This document shows, one piece after another, positions 25,930 through 34,418 of a DNA stretch of 64,000 nt. The stretch covers positions 800,219 through 864,218 of the forward strand of contig CAWKCO010000011.1 in NCBI GenBank assembly GCA_963848175.1. Reading direction: 5' to 3'. Origin of the DNA: JAMZMI01 sp963848175. GTDB lineage: Bacteria; Bacteroidota; Bacteroidia; Cytophagales; Cyclobacteriaceae. The notes below the pieces were generated by a model, which did no database searches, was not told where the DNA came from, and saw only the letters and a list, made by a program, of their open reading frames with translations. The position numbers and the translations under genes are program-made. Position 1 is the first letter of the stretch. Every line of letters begins with the position of its first letter.

Positions 25930-27163
25930 TTTTTAGTTCATTAAGTTTCATTTTGTATTCATCCAGCTTTCCCCAAATATCCCAAAGCTCGGTAAGGATT
26001 TTTTCCTCACTTCCGTCGATGTGCGTATTTACAATTAAAATTCTTCCAAGTTTATTTTTAGAGTTAAAAAACATGAGACATACTATTCCCGGATCACCTC
26101 CAGTATGACCGTAGTATCCTGAAGCAGTTCTACCCATAAATAAGCATGTGTCATATTTCACCGAAAGAACAGGATTTTCATTTTTCAGACTATCAGAAGA
26201 AGCATTAAATGATGTTTCTTCTCCAAAGAGTTTTAAATAACTATCCTTTTTCAAGAGTGTCCCCATTTCTGATTGGCCTCTTATAAGTTCCCTAAGGAGC
26301 AAGGCAAGATCACTACTGGATGTCAAAAGTCCTCCATCTGGATAACTCTGAAGTCTATAGAAAGGGAGTTTAATTCCATCATGGTAATAGAGATTTGAAT
26401 GTCTTGAAAAATCTATAGTCTCAAAGGACCATCCAGTTGATGTCATATTGAGAGGGTCAAAAATATACTTCTGTGTAAAGTCTGGATAAGATTCTCCTGT
26501 GGCTATTTCTAAAACATGCGCTGCGAGTGCTGCTCCGACATTTGAGTATGAAAATTTCTCACCTGGTATGAATTGAGCGAATCGTTCTCTTGAATACCAT
26601 TCACCATCTTTTGAAAGCAATTTCTTAAGAAAATCTTTCATAGAGATAAGAGATTCGGAAGAGTTAAATACTCCTTCTAAATCTTTGATTTCATTGAATT
26701 CCTGACCTTCTTTTAAAACATAAACTTTTTCATGATAAAACTTCTTATCTCTAATAGATGATTTGTGATTTGCTAGATGCTTCAGCGTGATCTCCTCATT
26801 AGGGTATAATGGATTATACACTTCGTAAGGTAGATAATTGTTAATTGGATCATTCAGGTTTAGTTTCCCTAGTTCCTGTGCTTTTAAAAGGGCTATTCCT
26901 ATTATTACCTTAGAAACTGAGCCGATATTCTGAATGGTTTGCGCTGAGTATGATTTGTTATTTTCTACGTCCTCAAATCCAAATCCATTTTGATACAAGA
27001 CTTCTGTATCATTTACAATTGCTACGGAAAAGCCCTTAATTGATCCTGATTCTGAGAGACTTAAAAGTTCATGATTTAGTTCTTCTGATATTTTACTGGA
27101 TGATCTTTTGTTTTCACAAGAGATCAAAATCATACAGATCAAAACGCTCATAAGTTTATTCAT
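25922..27163 (-). CDS. class C beta-lactamase-fold serine hydrolase lipoprotein
   Basis: 413 residues from MNKLMSVLICMILISC at 27163, which gives a proper lipoprotein signal; the longer reading to 27244 adds a non-signal stretch running over site C. Catalytic motifs of the beta-lactamase/D-Ala-D-Ala peptidase fold are SVSK (Ser-x-x-Lys), YSNVG (Tyr-x-Asn) and GHTGGDPG (HxG, replacing KTG). Such proteins act as esterases or peptidases; true beta-lactamase activity is not implied. Single-gene cassette between sites C and D. Confidence 0.85.
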   Translation of the reverse strand: MNKLMSVLICMILISCENKRSSSKISEELNHELLSLSESGSIKGFSVAIVNDTEVLYQNGFGFEDVENNKSYSAQTIQNIGSVSKVIIGIALLKAQELGKLNLNDPINNYLPYEVYNPLYPNEEITLKHLANHKSSIRDKKFYHEKVYVLKEGQEFNEIKDLEGVFNSSESLISMKDFLKKLLSKDGEWYSRERFAQFIPGEKFSYSNVGAALAAHVLEIATGESYPDFTQKYIFDPLNMTSTGWSFETIDFSRHSNLYYHDGIKLPFYRLQSYPDGGLLTSSSDLALLLRELIRGQSEMGTLLKKDSYLKLFGEETSFNASSDSLKNENPVLSVKYDTCLFMGRTASGYYGHTGGDPGIVCLMFFNSKNKLGRILIVNTHIDGSEEKILTELWDIWGKLDEYKMKLNELKSW

Positions 27164-27190
27164 ATGATGAAATGTTGTAATTACGGTTTT

Positions 27191-27323
27191 GCTGGTAACG
27201 TTAAGGCTAAGAGCAGTGGCAAATTGAAACCGCTTTATTAGCATTCTTTGATAAAGTTAGCAAAAAGAGCAAATATTTCAATTACCTGCTAAACTGCCAT
27301 TGCACTTAGCTGATGTTGTAGCC
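27191..27323 (-). repeat. attC-like site C
   Basis: On the minus strand it begins GGCTACAAC (27323-27315) and ends GTTACCAGC. Arms CAGCTAAGTGCAATGGCA and TGCCACTGCTCTTAGCC pair with two mismatches; an inner pair TAATTGAAA/TTTCAATTT follows. 133 bp. Confidence 0.82.
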
Positions 27324-27326
27324 AGT

Positions 27327-27776
27327 TTATGATATGCGACAATCTTCTCCGTTCTTATCAATCAACATTTGCTCCCTTATATATTCTTTAAATGTTTTTC
27401 TTGTCTCGAAAACTGTTCCGTCATCATGCCAAAATTCAATTACCAAACCTGCATTACTATTGAAATCAAACCCTGAAAAATCACCTGAGAAATTATCGCC
27501 AAAGAACTTAATTCCTTCTCGTAAGTCAAAATGTTCCGCCAATCCTAAATCATGTAAGTCGTACAAGTAATTCTCAACCTTAAATTGACATTCTCTAAAA
27601 GCTCCAGAACCGATTTCCTTTAAATAATCTAGGAAATCTATTGATATTAGAGGATATTTTTCTTTTAAGTCTTGAATATCTTCATCTGACGCTATCTTTC
27701 TTAAATTACATTGATCATCGTTATCTTCATGCTTTTTCAGAAATTCTATTTCAAATTTATATTTCACTAATAGCAA
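27327..27776 (-). CDS. SUKH (SMI1/KNR4) family protein
   Basis: 149 residues. The SUKH pattern is seen in IQDLKEKYPLISIDFLDYLKEIGSG, AGLVIEFWHDDGTVFETRK and the FGDNFSGDFSGFDF strand. Family members in bacteria are mostly immunity proteins against polymorphic toxins (established); no toxin is next to it here. It follows the lipoprotein gene by five bases within one cassette and ends three bases before site C. Confidence 0.75.
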   Translation of the reverse strand: MLLVKYKFEIEFLKKHEDNDDQCNLRKIASDEDIQDLKEKYPLISIDFLDYLKEIGSGAFRECQFKVENYLYDLHDLGLAEHFDLREGIKFFGDNFSGDFSGFDFNSNAGLVIEFWHDDGTVFETRKTFKEYIREQMLIDKNGEDCRIS

Positions 27777-27781
27777 GTATT

Positions 27782-28123
27782 TTATACGTTAAAAATTCTA
27801 TAGTCGGTGATAGTGTCTCTCTCAATTGTCAAAATCAAAGAACCTGTATTAATTCCTTTTCTAGTATGTCCCAAGAAGTATATGAGTTCTCTTTCAGTTC
27901 TGCTTTCTGGCTCTCCAAGCAGTTCGATTACATTTTCATTCGACATTCCTTTCAACTCATATTCGTTAGTCAGGTCTTCTATCATGTCCCAACGTAAAAA
28001 AAGGTCTGCTTCCGATTCTTCCCAATTTTTCCACTCTTCTGAATTAAAATCAGTTCCATTACACCCTGTCAATACCTGGGTTAATGTTGTTAGAATAAGG
28101 AAGAGTAGGAAAAATCGTTTCAT
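27782..28123 (-). CDS. small lipoprotein, BamE-like motif
   Basis: 113 residues with a lipoprotein signal (LTTLTQVLTGC). The mature part has the pattern LKGMSNENVIELLGEPESR followed by LIYFLGHTRKG, resembling the SmpA/BamE repeat that appears in many small lipoproteins. The function is unknown. First gene of a cassette whose second gene is the SUKH protein. Confidence 0.65.
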   Translation of the reverse strand: MKRFFLLFLILTTLTQVLTGCNGTDFNSEEWKNWEESEADLFLRWDMIEDLTNEYELKGMSNENVIELLGEPESRTERELIYFLGHTRKGINTGSLILTIERDTITDYRIFNV

Positions 28124-28147
28124 TGGTCTGATTCGTCTTTTTAAATT

Positions 28148-28343
28148 GGCTACAACGCCTGTATAAGATTAGTTAGGCGATAGGTAAAGATAATGTTTGC
28201 AATTTACTAATTAGCAAAAACTGCTTTGCAGTTTTGTAATTTATCAATCATTACGAAATCTGCAAACAGATTTTGTGGAATTTCGAAAGGATGCTAAAAT
28301 ATCGTAACCTGCTGATGCCTAATTAATTTTATACCGTGTTAGC
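28148..28343 (-). repeat. attC-like site B
   Basis: On the minus strand it begins GTGTGCTAAC (to 28338) and ends GTTGTAGCC. Arms GGTATAAAATTAATTAGGC and GCCTAACTAATCTTATACA pair well. The long inner loop carries further inverted pairs (AAAACTGCTTTGCAGTTTT at 28208-28226 is a perfect palindrome). 196 bp. Confidence 0.78.
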
Positions 28344-28520
28344 ACACGTTTTTATCCATTCCTAATTTTGGAACGATTTGAGTTCAGCATTTTTTTTAAA
28401 ACTTAATCAGTTAAAATCAGTTCCTTAATCCAAAAAAACCTCATCACTATTTAATTATGAATAGTTTCACAATAGTTTTTAGAAAATCATTATTTTAATT
28501 TTCAAAATCTTGAATTTTTA
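28344..28520. other. AT-rich gene-free stretch
   Basis: This lies between site B and the DUF1622 stop. It contains only AT-rich sequence and short A/T runs; I see no gene or hairpin of note. Confidence 0.5.
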
Positions 28521-28825
28521 TTAGTGTAATTTTTCATTAGATTTCTTCTGCCAAGGAAACTTTCCTTCAATTTCTGCTTGAATTGATAAACTCAAAAAAG
28601 TCCGAATTAAAACAATTATACCCAAAATTGAAACTGATTTTAAAGTAGGTGTTGTGATTACTGTTGCAACTATATCTGCCGCTATGAGAATTTCAAGACC
28701 TAATAATATAAACTTTCCAAGGGATTTTCTTAAGTGGATATTCTGGTGATGTTGACCCCCGTACTGGCTATACTGACCCCCCTAATAATGATTGGTTTTT
28801 CAGATTACACTAAAGTCTGCCAATA

Positions 28826-29545
28826 TTACAGTTTTTTTCTTTGACTCTCTCCTTTGATTTCGATTCTGTAAGAAGAGTGGAGCAGTCGGTCTAAAATAGC
28901 ATCAGCAATGGTTGCTTCTCCAATAACGTCATACCAGCTACCTACTGGAAGTTGAGATGCGATGATGGTCGCCATTTTCCCATGCCTATCCTCGATAATT
29001 TCCATAAGATCCATCTGATGTTGTTTTTCAAGATGAGTAAGTCCAAAGTCGTCGAGTATGAGAAGGTTGGTCTTGGCTATTTTATCAAAGAATTTGTAAA
29101 TGCTTCCCTCAACACGAGCCATCTTAGTTTTGATCATCAGCTTCTGGGTGTTGAAGTAAGCAACCTTATAGCCCTGAGCGCAAGCTTGGTGTCCGAATGC
29201 AGACGCTAGAAAGCTTTTGCCACCACCTGTAGCTCCAGTAATCAAGATTGATTCTCCTTTATCAATGTACTCACTTGTAGCCAGTAGGTTAAGTAAAGAT
29301 TGGTCAATACCTCTAGTGGCATTGATCCGGATTTCCTCAAGAGAGGCTTTGTATCTAAAGCCAGCGTTATGCTCTAGCCGCTTAAACCTTCTATTGCTTC
29401 TGTCTTGCTGCTCTGCCTGTAGAAGTAGCTCCATGCCATCACTAAGGCTAAGTTCATGGAGTTGTCGGGTTTCTTGTAAGCTCGTCCAACTACGCAGCAT
29501 GCCTTGTAGTTTTAACTTGTTCATTTGTGTTTCAATTTGATTCAT
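28826..29545 (-). CDS. istB: IS21 helper ATPase IstB
   Basis: 239 residues with Walker A ITGATGGGKSFLASAFGHQA, Walker B NLLILDDFGL and the IATIIASQLPV sensor stretch typical of IstB. It overlaps the istA stop by one base (TAATG). It looks intact, but its partner istA is not. Confidence 0.92.
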   Translation of the reverse strand: MNQIETQMNKLKLQGMLRSWTSLQETRQLHELSLSDGMELLLQAEQQDRSNRRFKRLEHNAGFRYKASLEEIRINATRGIDQSLLNLLATSEYIDKGESILITGATGGGKSFLASAFGHQACAQGYKVAYFNTQKLMIKTKMARVEGSIYKFFDKIAKTNLLILDDFGLTHLEKQHQMDLMEIIEDRHGKMATIIASQLPVGSWYDVIGEATIADAILDRLLHSSYRIEIKGESQRKKL

Positions 29546-31153
29546 TATTTATTGAATTTTAGTGGTAATGATTGTTGGTAATAAGCTTTGCCTCGAACAT
29601 TGTCATGCTCAGGCAAGGACTGGTCGGGTATTGTCTCTTCTTGTTCTGCCATTTTATTTTCAAGGATGTTTTTCACGAAAGTGTAGCTGTAGTTTTGGTA
29701 TTCGATGGCTATCCGACAGGCCTTATCAAAGAGAAGAGCTTCTGTTTTTCGGTGCAAGCCAAACAAGCCGTCACAGGTCCTATAGAGCTGTTCGGGGTAT
29801 CTATTTTGATCAAAAACTAGGGTAATCAAATCATAAAGGCTAGTAGATTTTCGTCTTGCCTGATCCTTGTAGTAAGTAGGACTTCTGTCTCTGTAATGCT
29901 GATGCTGTGAGCAGAGATGGTCTTTGGTTGTTGTATAACTCCCATGTTTGTAGCTTCTTATATGCAGGGCTACTTGCTCACCTTTAGAGAAGACGTAAAC
30001 CATGTTTATGGTATAGATCACTTTTACTTTGCTGCCGATCAGATGAAAAGGGACGCTGTAATAATTCTTATCCTCAGATAGGTAAACGTGATTATTCTTG
30101 GCCACTGTAAGCGTGGTATAGCTCTTTAGCTCGAACCTCTCTTTGGGTAGCGGACAGAGCAGAGGTTTTTCTTCGCCTAAGAATTTTTCTTCTCTACAGT
30201 ATCCCTTTTGCTGCATACGAGTCTGGTTATGGGCTTTTACCTTTGCCTTAATGCTAGTATTGAGGCTATGAAGGTCAAAGAATTGCATGTTGCGTAGCTT
30301 AGCACACACCCTGCTATAGATGAGCTTTACCGCAGCGGCGGACCGTCTGATTCTCTACCAAGGCTTTGTCCTGTGGCTTCCTTGCTCTGGTTGGCAGTAC
30401 TGTGGCTTGGTAATGATTGGCAAAGTCTTCCATGGCTGTATTGATGGTCGGCTCATAGCGATTGGCTTTAACTACCGCAGCTTTAAGGTTGTCAGGTACT
30501 AGTGCTTTGGGCACACCACCAAGGTCTTGTAATCAACAGGATAAGGCATATAAAAAGTCTTCGGTAGATTGGCTTTTAACAGCCATTGCAAAGCAATAAT
30601 CTGAATACGGAAGGCAGGCCACAAATACCTGACATGAGACTTCTTCTCCGGTATCCTTGTCGATATAACTGAGTTTTTTACCTGCAAAGTCTATAAAAAG
30701 CTTCTCCGCTGGCTTATGCTCCAGTACCATCGAGGGTTTAGCTGCTAATCGGTGCTGATTGATATGAAAGCAAAACTGTGAGTAACTATAGCTGTCCTTG
30801 TTTTCTTCTCGGTACTCCTGCCAAAGTATCTGTTTGGTAACGCCCACACGGGTCAATTCTTCAAGATAATAGTCTGCTTTGATCTTGAAGCGTTCAAAAC
30901 GCTCGTCCTTATAAGCAGCATTGCCTGGATGAAACTTGGCTTCTAATATGGGAAGCTCCAAGTTCAGAAGCTCTTGCTCACTCAGATGCCCACTGTCCTT
31001 GTCTTGAGTCAAAGCCTCCAGTTTGTCCAAGTAGACCTTTACCGTATTCTTACTCATGCCCAACAAGCGAGCGATGGTCTTTTTGCCTTTGCCTTGTTGG
31101 CGAAAGAGGATTAATTGTTTGATCTGGTTCATAGATTTTGGTTTTCCTGACAT
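29545..31153 (-). pseudogene. istA: IS21 transposase IstA, broken
   Basis: The N-terminal part (31153-30533) has the HTH MNQIKQLILFRQQGKGKK and KKTIARLLGMSKNTVKVY and the start of the DDE domain (LFIDFAGKKLSYID). An in-frame TGA at 30533-30535 interrupts it. The same frame goes on as LQDLGGVPKALVPDNLKAAV to VEN. About 16 extra bases at roughly 30327-30345 (cagacggtccgccgct on the minus strand) then shift it, and the rest (VKLIYSR...NMQFFDL) runs to 29545. At least two lesions make autonomous transposition unlikely. Confidence 0.85.
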
Positions 31154-31563
31154 AGGGTAATCTTTGCGATTTTATCGATCGCAAAACCAAAATCATTATT
31201 TTAAAGGGGTCAACCTGACTGCCGTCTGGCAGGCATGATCCGGAATCAGAAACCACAGGGGGTCAATATCCTCCAGAATATTTTGTCAACATTTCTTTAG
31301 GGGGGTCAACATACGCCAGAATGGCACGCGTTTAAACAACACTAGGCCACTTCACCTTTCAGTTTTACCGCTAGATTTAGGGGGTCAATATGTTCCAGTG
31401 TATCCACTTAAGGTTATATAACAATTCTCTCTTTTCTTTACAGCCGAAATTAGGTAAACTCCAAGCGCATAAATCAAACCAAAAAGAATAACTATTATTC
31501 CAATAGCTTCTATAGTTTTTGCAACAATTTCAATATAGTATTCCATACATTTAAATGTTTCAA

Positions 31564-32298
31564 TTATCTATATTCTGGATTTTCAAACTCCCAACGTTCC
31601 CCATTATCCCATTCTTCGCGAGAGTTACCATATTTAGGATAACCACTATTATTTTTAAGCATCATTGCTAAATGAAGCAAATTATAGGTCATAAATGTTG
31701 TATTCCTATTTGTGAAATCACTATCGAAACCTACTGGATTTTCTAATTTTTCTCCTTTCCATTCTTTATCTCCATAGCTTGGTCCTGGACCAACTTTCCC
31801 AAGCCATCCACAATCTGCTTGTGGCGGTATTGAGTAACCAATATGTTGCAGTGAATATAATATTCCCATTGCGCAATGTTTAACGCCATCTTCATTGCCT
31901 GTAATTACGCAACCACCAACTTTGCCATAGAATTTATATTGACCTTTTTCATTTGTTAAACCACTCAAAGCGTACAATCTTTCAATTAATTTTTGAGCTT
32001 CAGACGATTGCTGACCCAACCAAATTGGTGTTCCTACAATAAGAATATCTGCGTCCATAACTCTCTTTGTTAATTCTGGCCAATCATCAACATCCCAACC
32101 GTGTTTAGTCATATCAGGATATACGCCACTTGCTACTTGATGGTCGATTAATCTAATTTCATCAATTTTGACTTTCTCTTTAGTCATTATTGCTTTTGAA
32201 ACATCCATTAGAGTTTGTGTGTGACTTTCTTGCGGTGTTTTTTTTAGCGTGCAGTTGATGTATAATACTTTTAAATTGCTAAAATCTGTATTGTTCAT
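31564..32298 (-). CDS. flavodoxin-like NAD(P)H-dependent FMN reductase family protein
   Basis: 244 residues. The start LKVLYINCTLKKTPQESHTQ matches the phosphate-binding loop of the NADPH-dependent FMN reductase family, and ADILIVGTPIWLGQQSSEAQ and VGGCVITGNEDG the later flavin-contact loops. A quinone or FMN-linked reductase is likely; the substrate is unknown. First gene of the cassette that also held DUF1622. It ends 17 bases before the DUF1622 start. Confidence 0.85.
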   Translation of the reverse strand: MNNTDFSNLKVLYINCTLKKTPQESHTQTLMDVSKAIMTKEKVKIDEIRLIDHQVASGVYPDMTKHGWDVDDWPELTKRVMDADILIVGTPIWLGQQSSEAQKLIERLYALSGLTNEKGQYKFYGKVGGCVITGNEDGVKHCAMGILYSLQHIGYSIPPQADCGWLGKVGPGPSYGDKEWKGEKLENPVGFDSDFTNRNTTFMTYNLLHLAMMLKNNSGYPKYGNSREEWDNGERWEFENPEYR

Positions 32299-32319
32299 AA
32301 TGTTTTTTTTTAAATGTGT

Positions 32320-32479
32320 GCTAACGCACAGCTATGATGAGTGGGGATTAGAAAGCACTAACCTTTCCTCTCGCACATAGCCACGCCTTGATTTAAATTT
32401 AAAACTTGTGGCGGACTTTCCAAGTGCCACCAAACTTTCCTGACCGATAAAACCCCATTCATTCATAGCGTTTGTTGGC
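32320..32479 (-). repeat. attC-like site A
   Basis: On the minus strand it begins CACGCCAACAAACGC and ends GTTAGCACAC. Arms GCTATGAATGAATGGGG (17) and CCCCACTCATCATAGC (16) pair with one extra base on one arm. The AACAAACGC run just inside the first core recalls the start of Vibrio cholerae repeats. An inner TTAAATTTAAA segment is also present. 160 bp. Confidence 0.82.
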
Positions 32480-32486
32480 GTGTCGT

Positions 32487-33134
32487 CTATTTTCGTTTCC
32501 CAATCCATATGTTACCTTGTTTGATTACAAAGACCTTTTCAGGATCATTTCCTTGTTCATCTCCGATCATGCGAGTTGGTGTGTTTCTTTTAAGGAGTTG
32601 CCTGTAGTAGCGTTGTTCCTCGTAATAATCTTGAGGAGAATAGTATTCATCAATCTCCGCATTCAAAAAATTCGACTCGAAAAGTAAATCTTCGTCATCG
32701 GTTGATCTCCATGTAAAAAGCTCGGTTCGTTCCCTCTCGTGACGGAAAAGTTGAGTTGGAAATTTAAGAGGTTTTTCGTGATAGTACCACATGGTTTCAT
32801 AATATTCAGTTCGTTCGCCAACAGCAGCAACTACCTGTGAATCGATAAATCTGTTATCAAAGAGCCATACAGCTAAGTAAAAGTCGCTGTACTTGGATTC
32901 AAGTTGTTGGTTCCAGAGTTCGTAGATGTCCAGAAGATGCCCGAAAAGTTGCTGTCGATAGTTAGATGGATATTTACTTGAGTTAAAGAGGTTAGACCAA
33001 GGATCAATTTTCGCTTTACAGTAATAGTAGCTGTACTGGTTCAAGAGTTCAAGGTCAATCTGCTTGTGTGCTTCAAACCATTGATCAATGTTCTCTTGTC
33101 TCCGTTTAAGTCCTCTAATTTTTCTTGTTCTCAA
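32487..33134 (-). CDS. hypothetical protein, first complete cassette gene
   Basis: 215 residues, very basic at the N-terminus (MRTRKIRGLKRRQENI) and then rich in Tyr, Trp and Phe (LLNQYSYYYCKAKIDPWSNL, TMWYYHEKPLKF). No signal peptide or membrane helix. I do not recognise it. It sits between the truncated site L and site A. Codon use looks like that of neighbouring cassettes. Confidence 0.6.
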   Translation of the reverse strand: MRTRKIRGLKRRQENIDQWFEAHKQIDLELLNQYSYYYCKAKIDPWSNLFNSSKYPSNYRQQLFGHLLDIYELWNQQLESKYSDFYLAVWLFDNRFIDSQVVAAVGERTEYYETMWYYHEKPLKFPTQLFRHERERTELFTWRSTDDEDLLFESNFLNAEIDEYYSPQDYYEEQRYYRQLLKRNTPTRMIGDEQGNDPEKVFVIKQGNIWIGKRK

Positions 33135-33157
33135 TGATTTTCAGTTTTGCCGATATG

Positions 33158-33187
33158 CACGCCAACAACTAGTTAACCGTAACTGGT
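33158..33187 (-). repeat. attC-like site L, truncated by IS3
   Basis: Only the 3' end of the site remains: on the minus strand it ends ...GTTGGCGTGC. This pairs with the R'' of site A (ACACGCCAAC), as expected for the cassette of the 215-residue gene. The rest of the site and its gene are replaced by the IS3 element at 33188. Confidence 0.65.
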
Positions 33188-33246
33188 TGAACCTGCTACA
33201 TTTGACTGGACAGTAAGTTAAGCTCGTAAAGCTAAATTTACTATCT

Positions 33247-33561
33247 ATGAAAAGAGAAAGAAGATCCTTTGATAAGGAATTTAAAATGATGGCAGTTAAT
33301 CTCTGTTTAACAGGAAAACCGTCTAAAGAGGTTGCAGAAGAACTAGGTGTCAGAACCGAACTGATCAGACGGTGGAAAAGGGAATACGAAGAGACAAAAG
33401 AAGGTAGCTTTTCGGGGCATGGAAATGCAAATCTTACCGATGTGCAAAGAGAAAACTTGCAGTTAAAGAAAGAGCTAAGAGAAGCTCAATTGGAGCGTGA
33501 TATTCTAAAAAAGGCTGTAGGCATCTTCTCCAGGGGAGACACCAAATCTACAAATTCATAA
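33247..33561 (+). CDS. IS3 OrfA
   Basis: 104 residues: helix-turn-helix (KEVAEELGVRTELIRRWKRE) and a C-terminal leucine-zipper region (QRENLQLKKELREAQLERDI). Near the end, A AAA AAG at 33507-33513 is in the correct phase for -1 frameshifting; after slippage the frame continues GCRHLLQGRHQIYKF into orfB without a stop, so the OrfAB transposase is made by programmed frameshifting (family knowledge plus sequence). Confidence 0.92.
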   Translation: MKRERRSFDKEFKMMAVNLCLTGKPSKEVAEELGVRTELIRRWKREYEETKEGSFSGHGNANLTDVQRENLQLKKELREAQLERDILKKAVGIFSRGDTKSTNS

Positions 33562-34418
33562 TGGATTATCACTTAGAATTTGGTGTTGAGAGGATGTGCA
33601 AAGTCTTGACCGTAAGCAGAAGTGGATATTATGATTTTCAAAGGAGAAAGCCTTCTGCAAGGTTGATTGAGAATAAGAAAATTGCAGAGCAAATCAAGAG
33701 GGTGTATAAAGAAAGTAAAAATCGATATGGTAGCCCTAAGATAACCGATAGTCTAGTGTCAAATGGTTGGAAAGTATCTCGTCAACGTGTTGCTAGAATT
33801 ATGCGCTGTAATGGTATTAGAAGCATCGTAAGTAAGAAGTTTCGAGTGAACACCACAGATTCTTCACACAACTTTCCTATTGCAGAGAATCACTTGAATA
33901 GAAATTTCACTGCTAGAAGACCAGCAGAAAAATGGGTTTCTGATATAACTTATATACATACTGAACAGGGGTGGCTTTATCTAACTATCATTATGGATTT
34001 ATTCGACAGAAAGATTGTAGGATGGGCACTAAGCACAGATATGACCACAGAAGCAACTGTACTGGCTGCATGGAGAATGGCCGTTCTCAATAGACCGATC
34101 ACACAACTACTAATTTTTCACTCAGACAGAGGCGTACAATTTACTTCTCATGCTTTCAGAGTCGAACTCAAAAAACACCCCGTTTTACAATCTATGAGTA
34201 GGAAAGGGAATTGTTGGGATAATGCAGTAGCAGAGAATTACTTTAAAATACTGAAATCAGAAATGGTCAATCACAGCAAGTATATCAGTATTCTTCAAGC
34301 CAAAACAGAGGTTTTTGAGTTTATCGAAATATGGTATAATCGACAAAGAAAACACTCGTATCTAGGATATAAAACCCCAAACGAATACAGTAAAATCAAT
34401 TATTCAAAATGCGCTTAA
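33561..34418 (+). CDS. IS3 OrfB (DDE transposase)
   Basis: 285 residues with the rve integrase core: WVSDITYIHTEQGWLYLTII (first Asp), IFHSDRGVQFTS (second Asp) and NCWDNAVAENYFKILKSE (Glu). HTH_21 N-terminal part KIAEQIKRVYKESKNRYGSP. Its own ATG overlaps the orfA stop by one base. It differs from copy 2 by one residue (QFTSH here, QFASH there). Intact. Confidence 0.93.
   Translation: MDYHLEFGVERMCKVLTVSRSGYYDFQRRKPSARLIENKKIAEQIKRVYKESKNRYGSPKITDSLVSNGWKVSRQRVARIMRCNGIRSIVSKKFRVNTTDSSHNFPIAENHLNRNFTARRPAEKWVSDITYIHTEQGWLYLTIIMDLFDRKIVGWALSTDMTTEATVLAAWRMAVLNRPITQLLIFHSDRGVQFTSHAFRVELKKHPVLQSMSRKGNCWDNAVAENYFKILKSEMVNHSKYISILQAKTEVFEFIEIWYNRQRKHSYLGYKTPNEYSKINYSKCA

Larger units (their letters stand above)
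28735..31406 (-). mobile_element. IS21-family insertion, decayed copy
   Basis: Ends are TGGATATTCTGG (28735) and TGGATACACTGG (minus strand, ending 31406), each followed inward by several TTGACCCCC boxes (28751, 28770, 31206, 31258, 31301, 31380), the repeated terminal boxes typical of IS21. A 6-bp duplication CTTAAG flanks it at 28729-28734 and 31407-31412. It carries istB (intact) and istA (broken). 2672 bp. Confidence 0.92.
28521..31546 (-). pseudogene. DUF1622 membrane protein gene split by IS21
   Basis: The start at 31546 reads MEYYIEIVAKTIEAIGIIVI and runs to YIT at the IS edge. The rest resumes at about 28734 with LRKSLGKFILLGLEILIAAD, then VLIRTFLSLSIQAEIEG and KFPWQKK to a stop at 28521. 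Removing the IS and one CTTAAG copy restores one uninterrupted frame (ITLRKSLG) that matches DUF1622 throughout, about 118 residues with three membrane helices. It was the second gene of the flavodoxin-like cassette. Confidence 0.85.

Noticed and set aside
16472..33187. CRISPR array or REP clusters as explanation of the repeats
   Set aside because: Repeats are 120-240 bp, separated by whole genes, differ from each other, and have matched cassette-specific ends.
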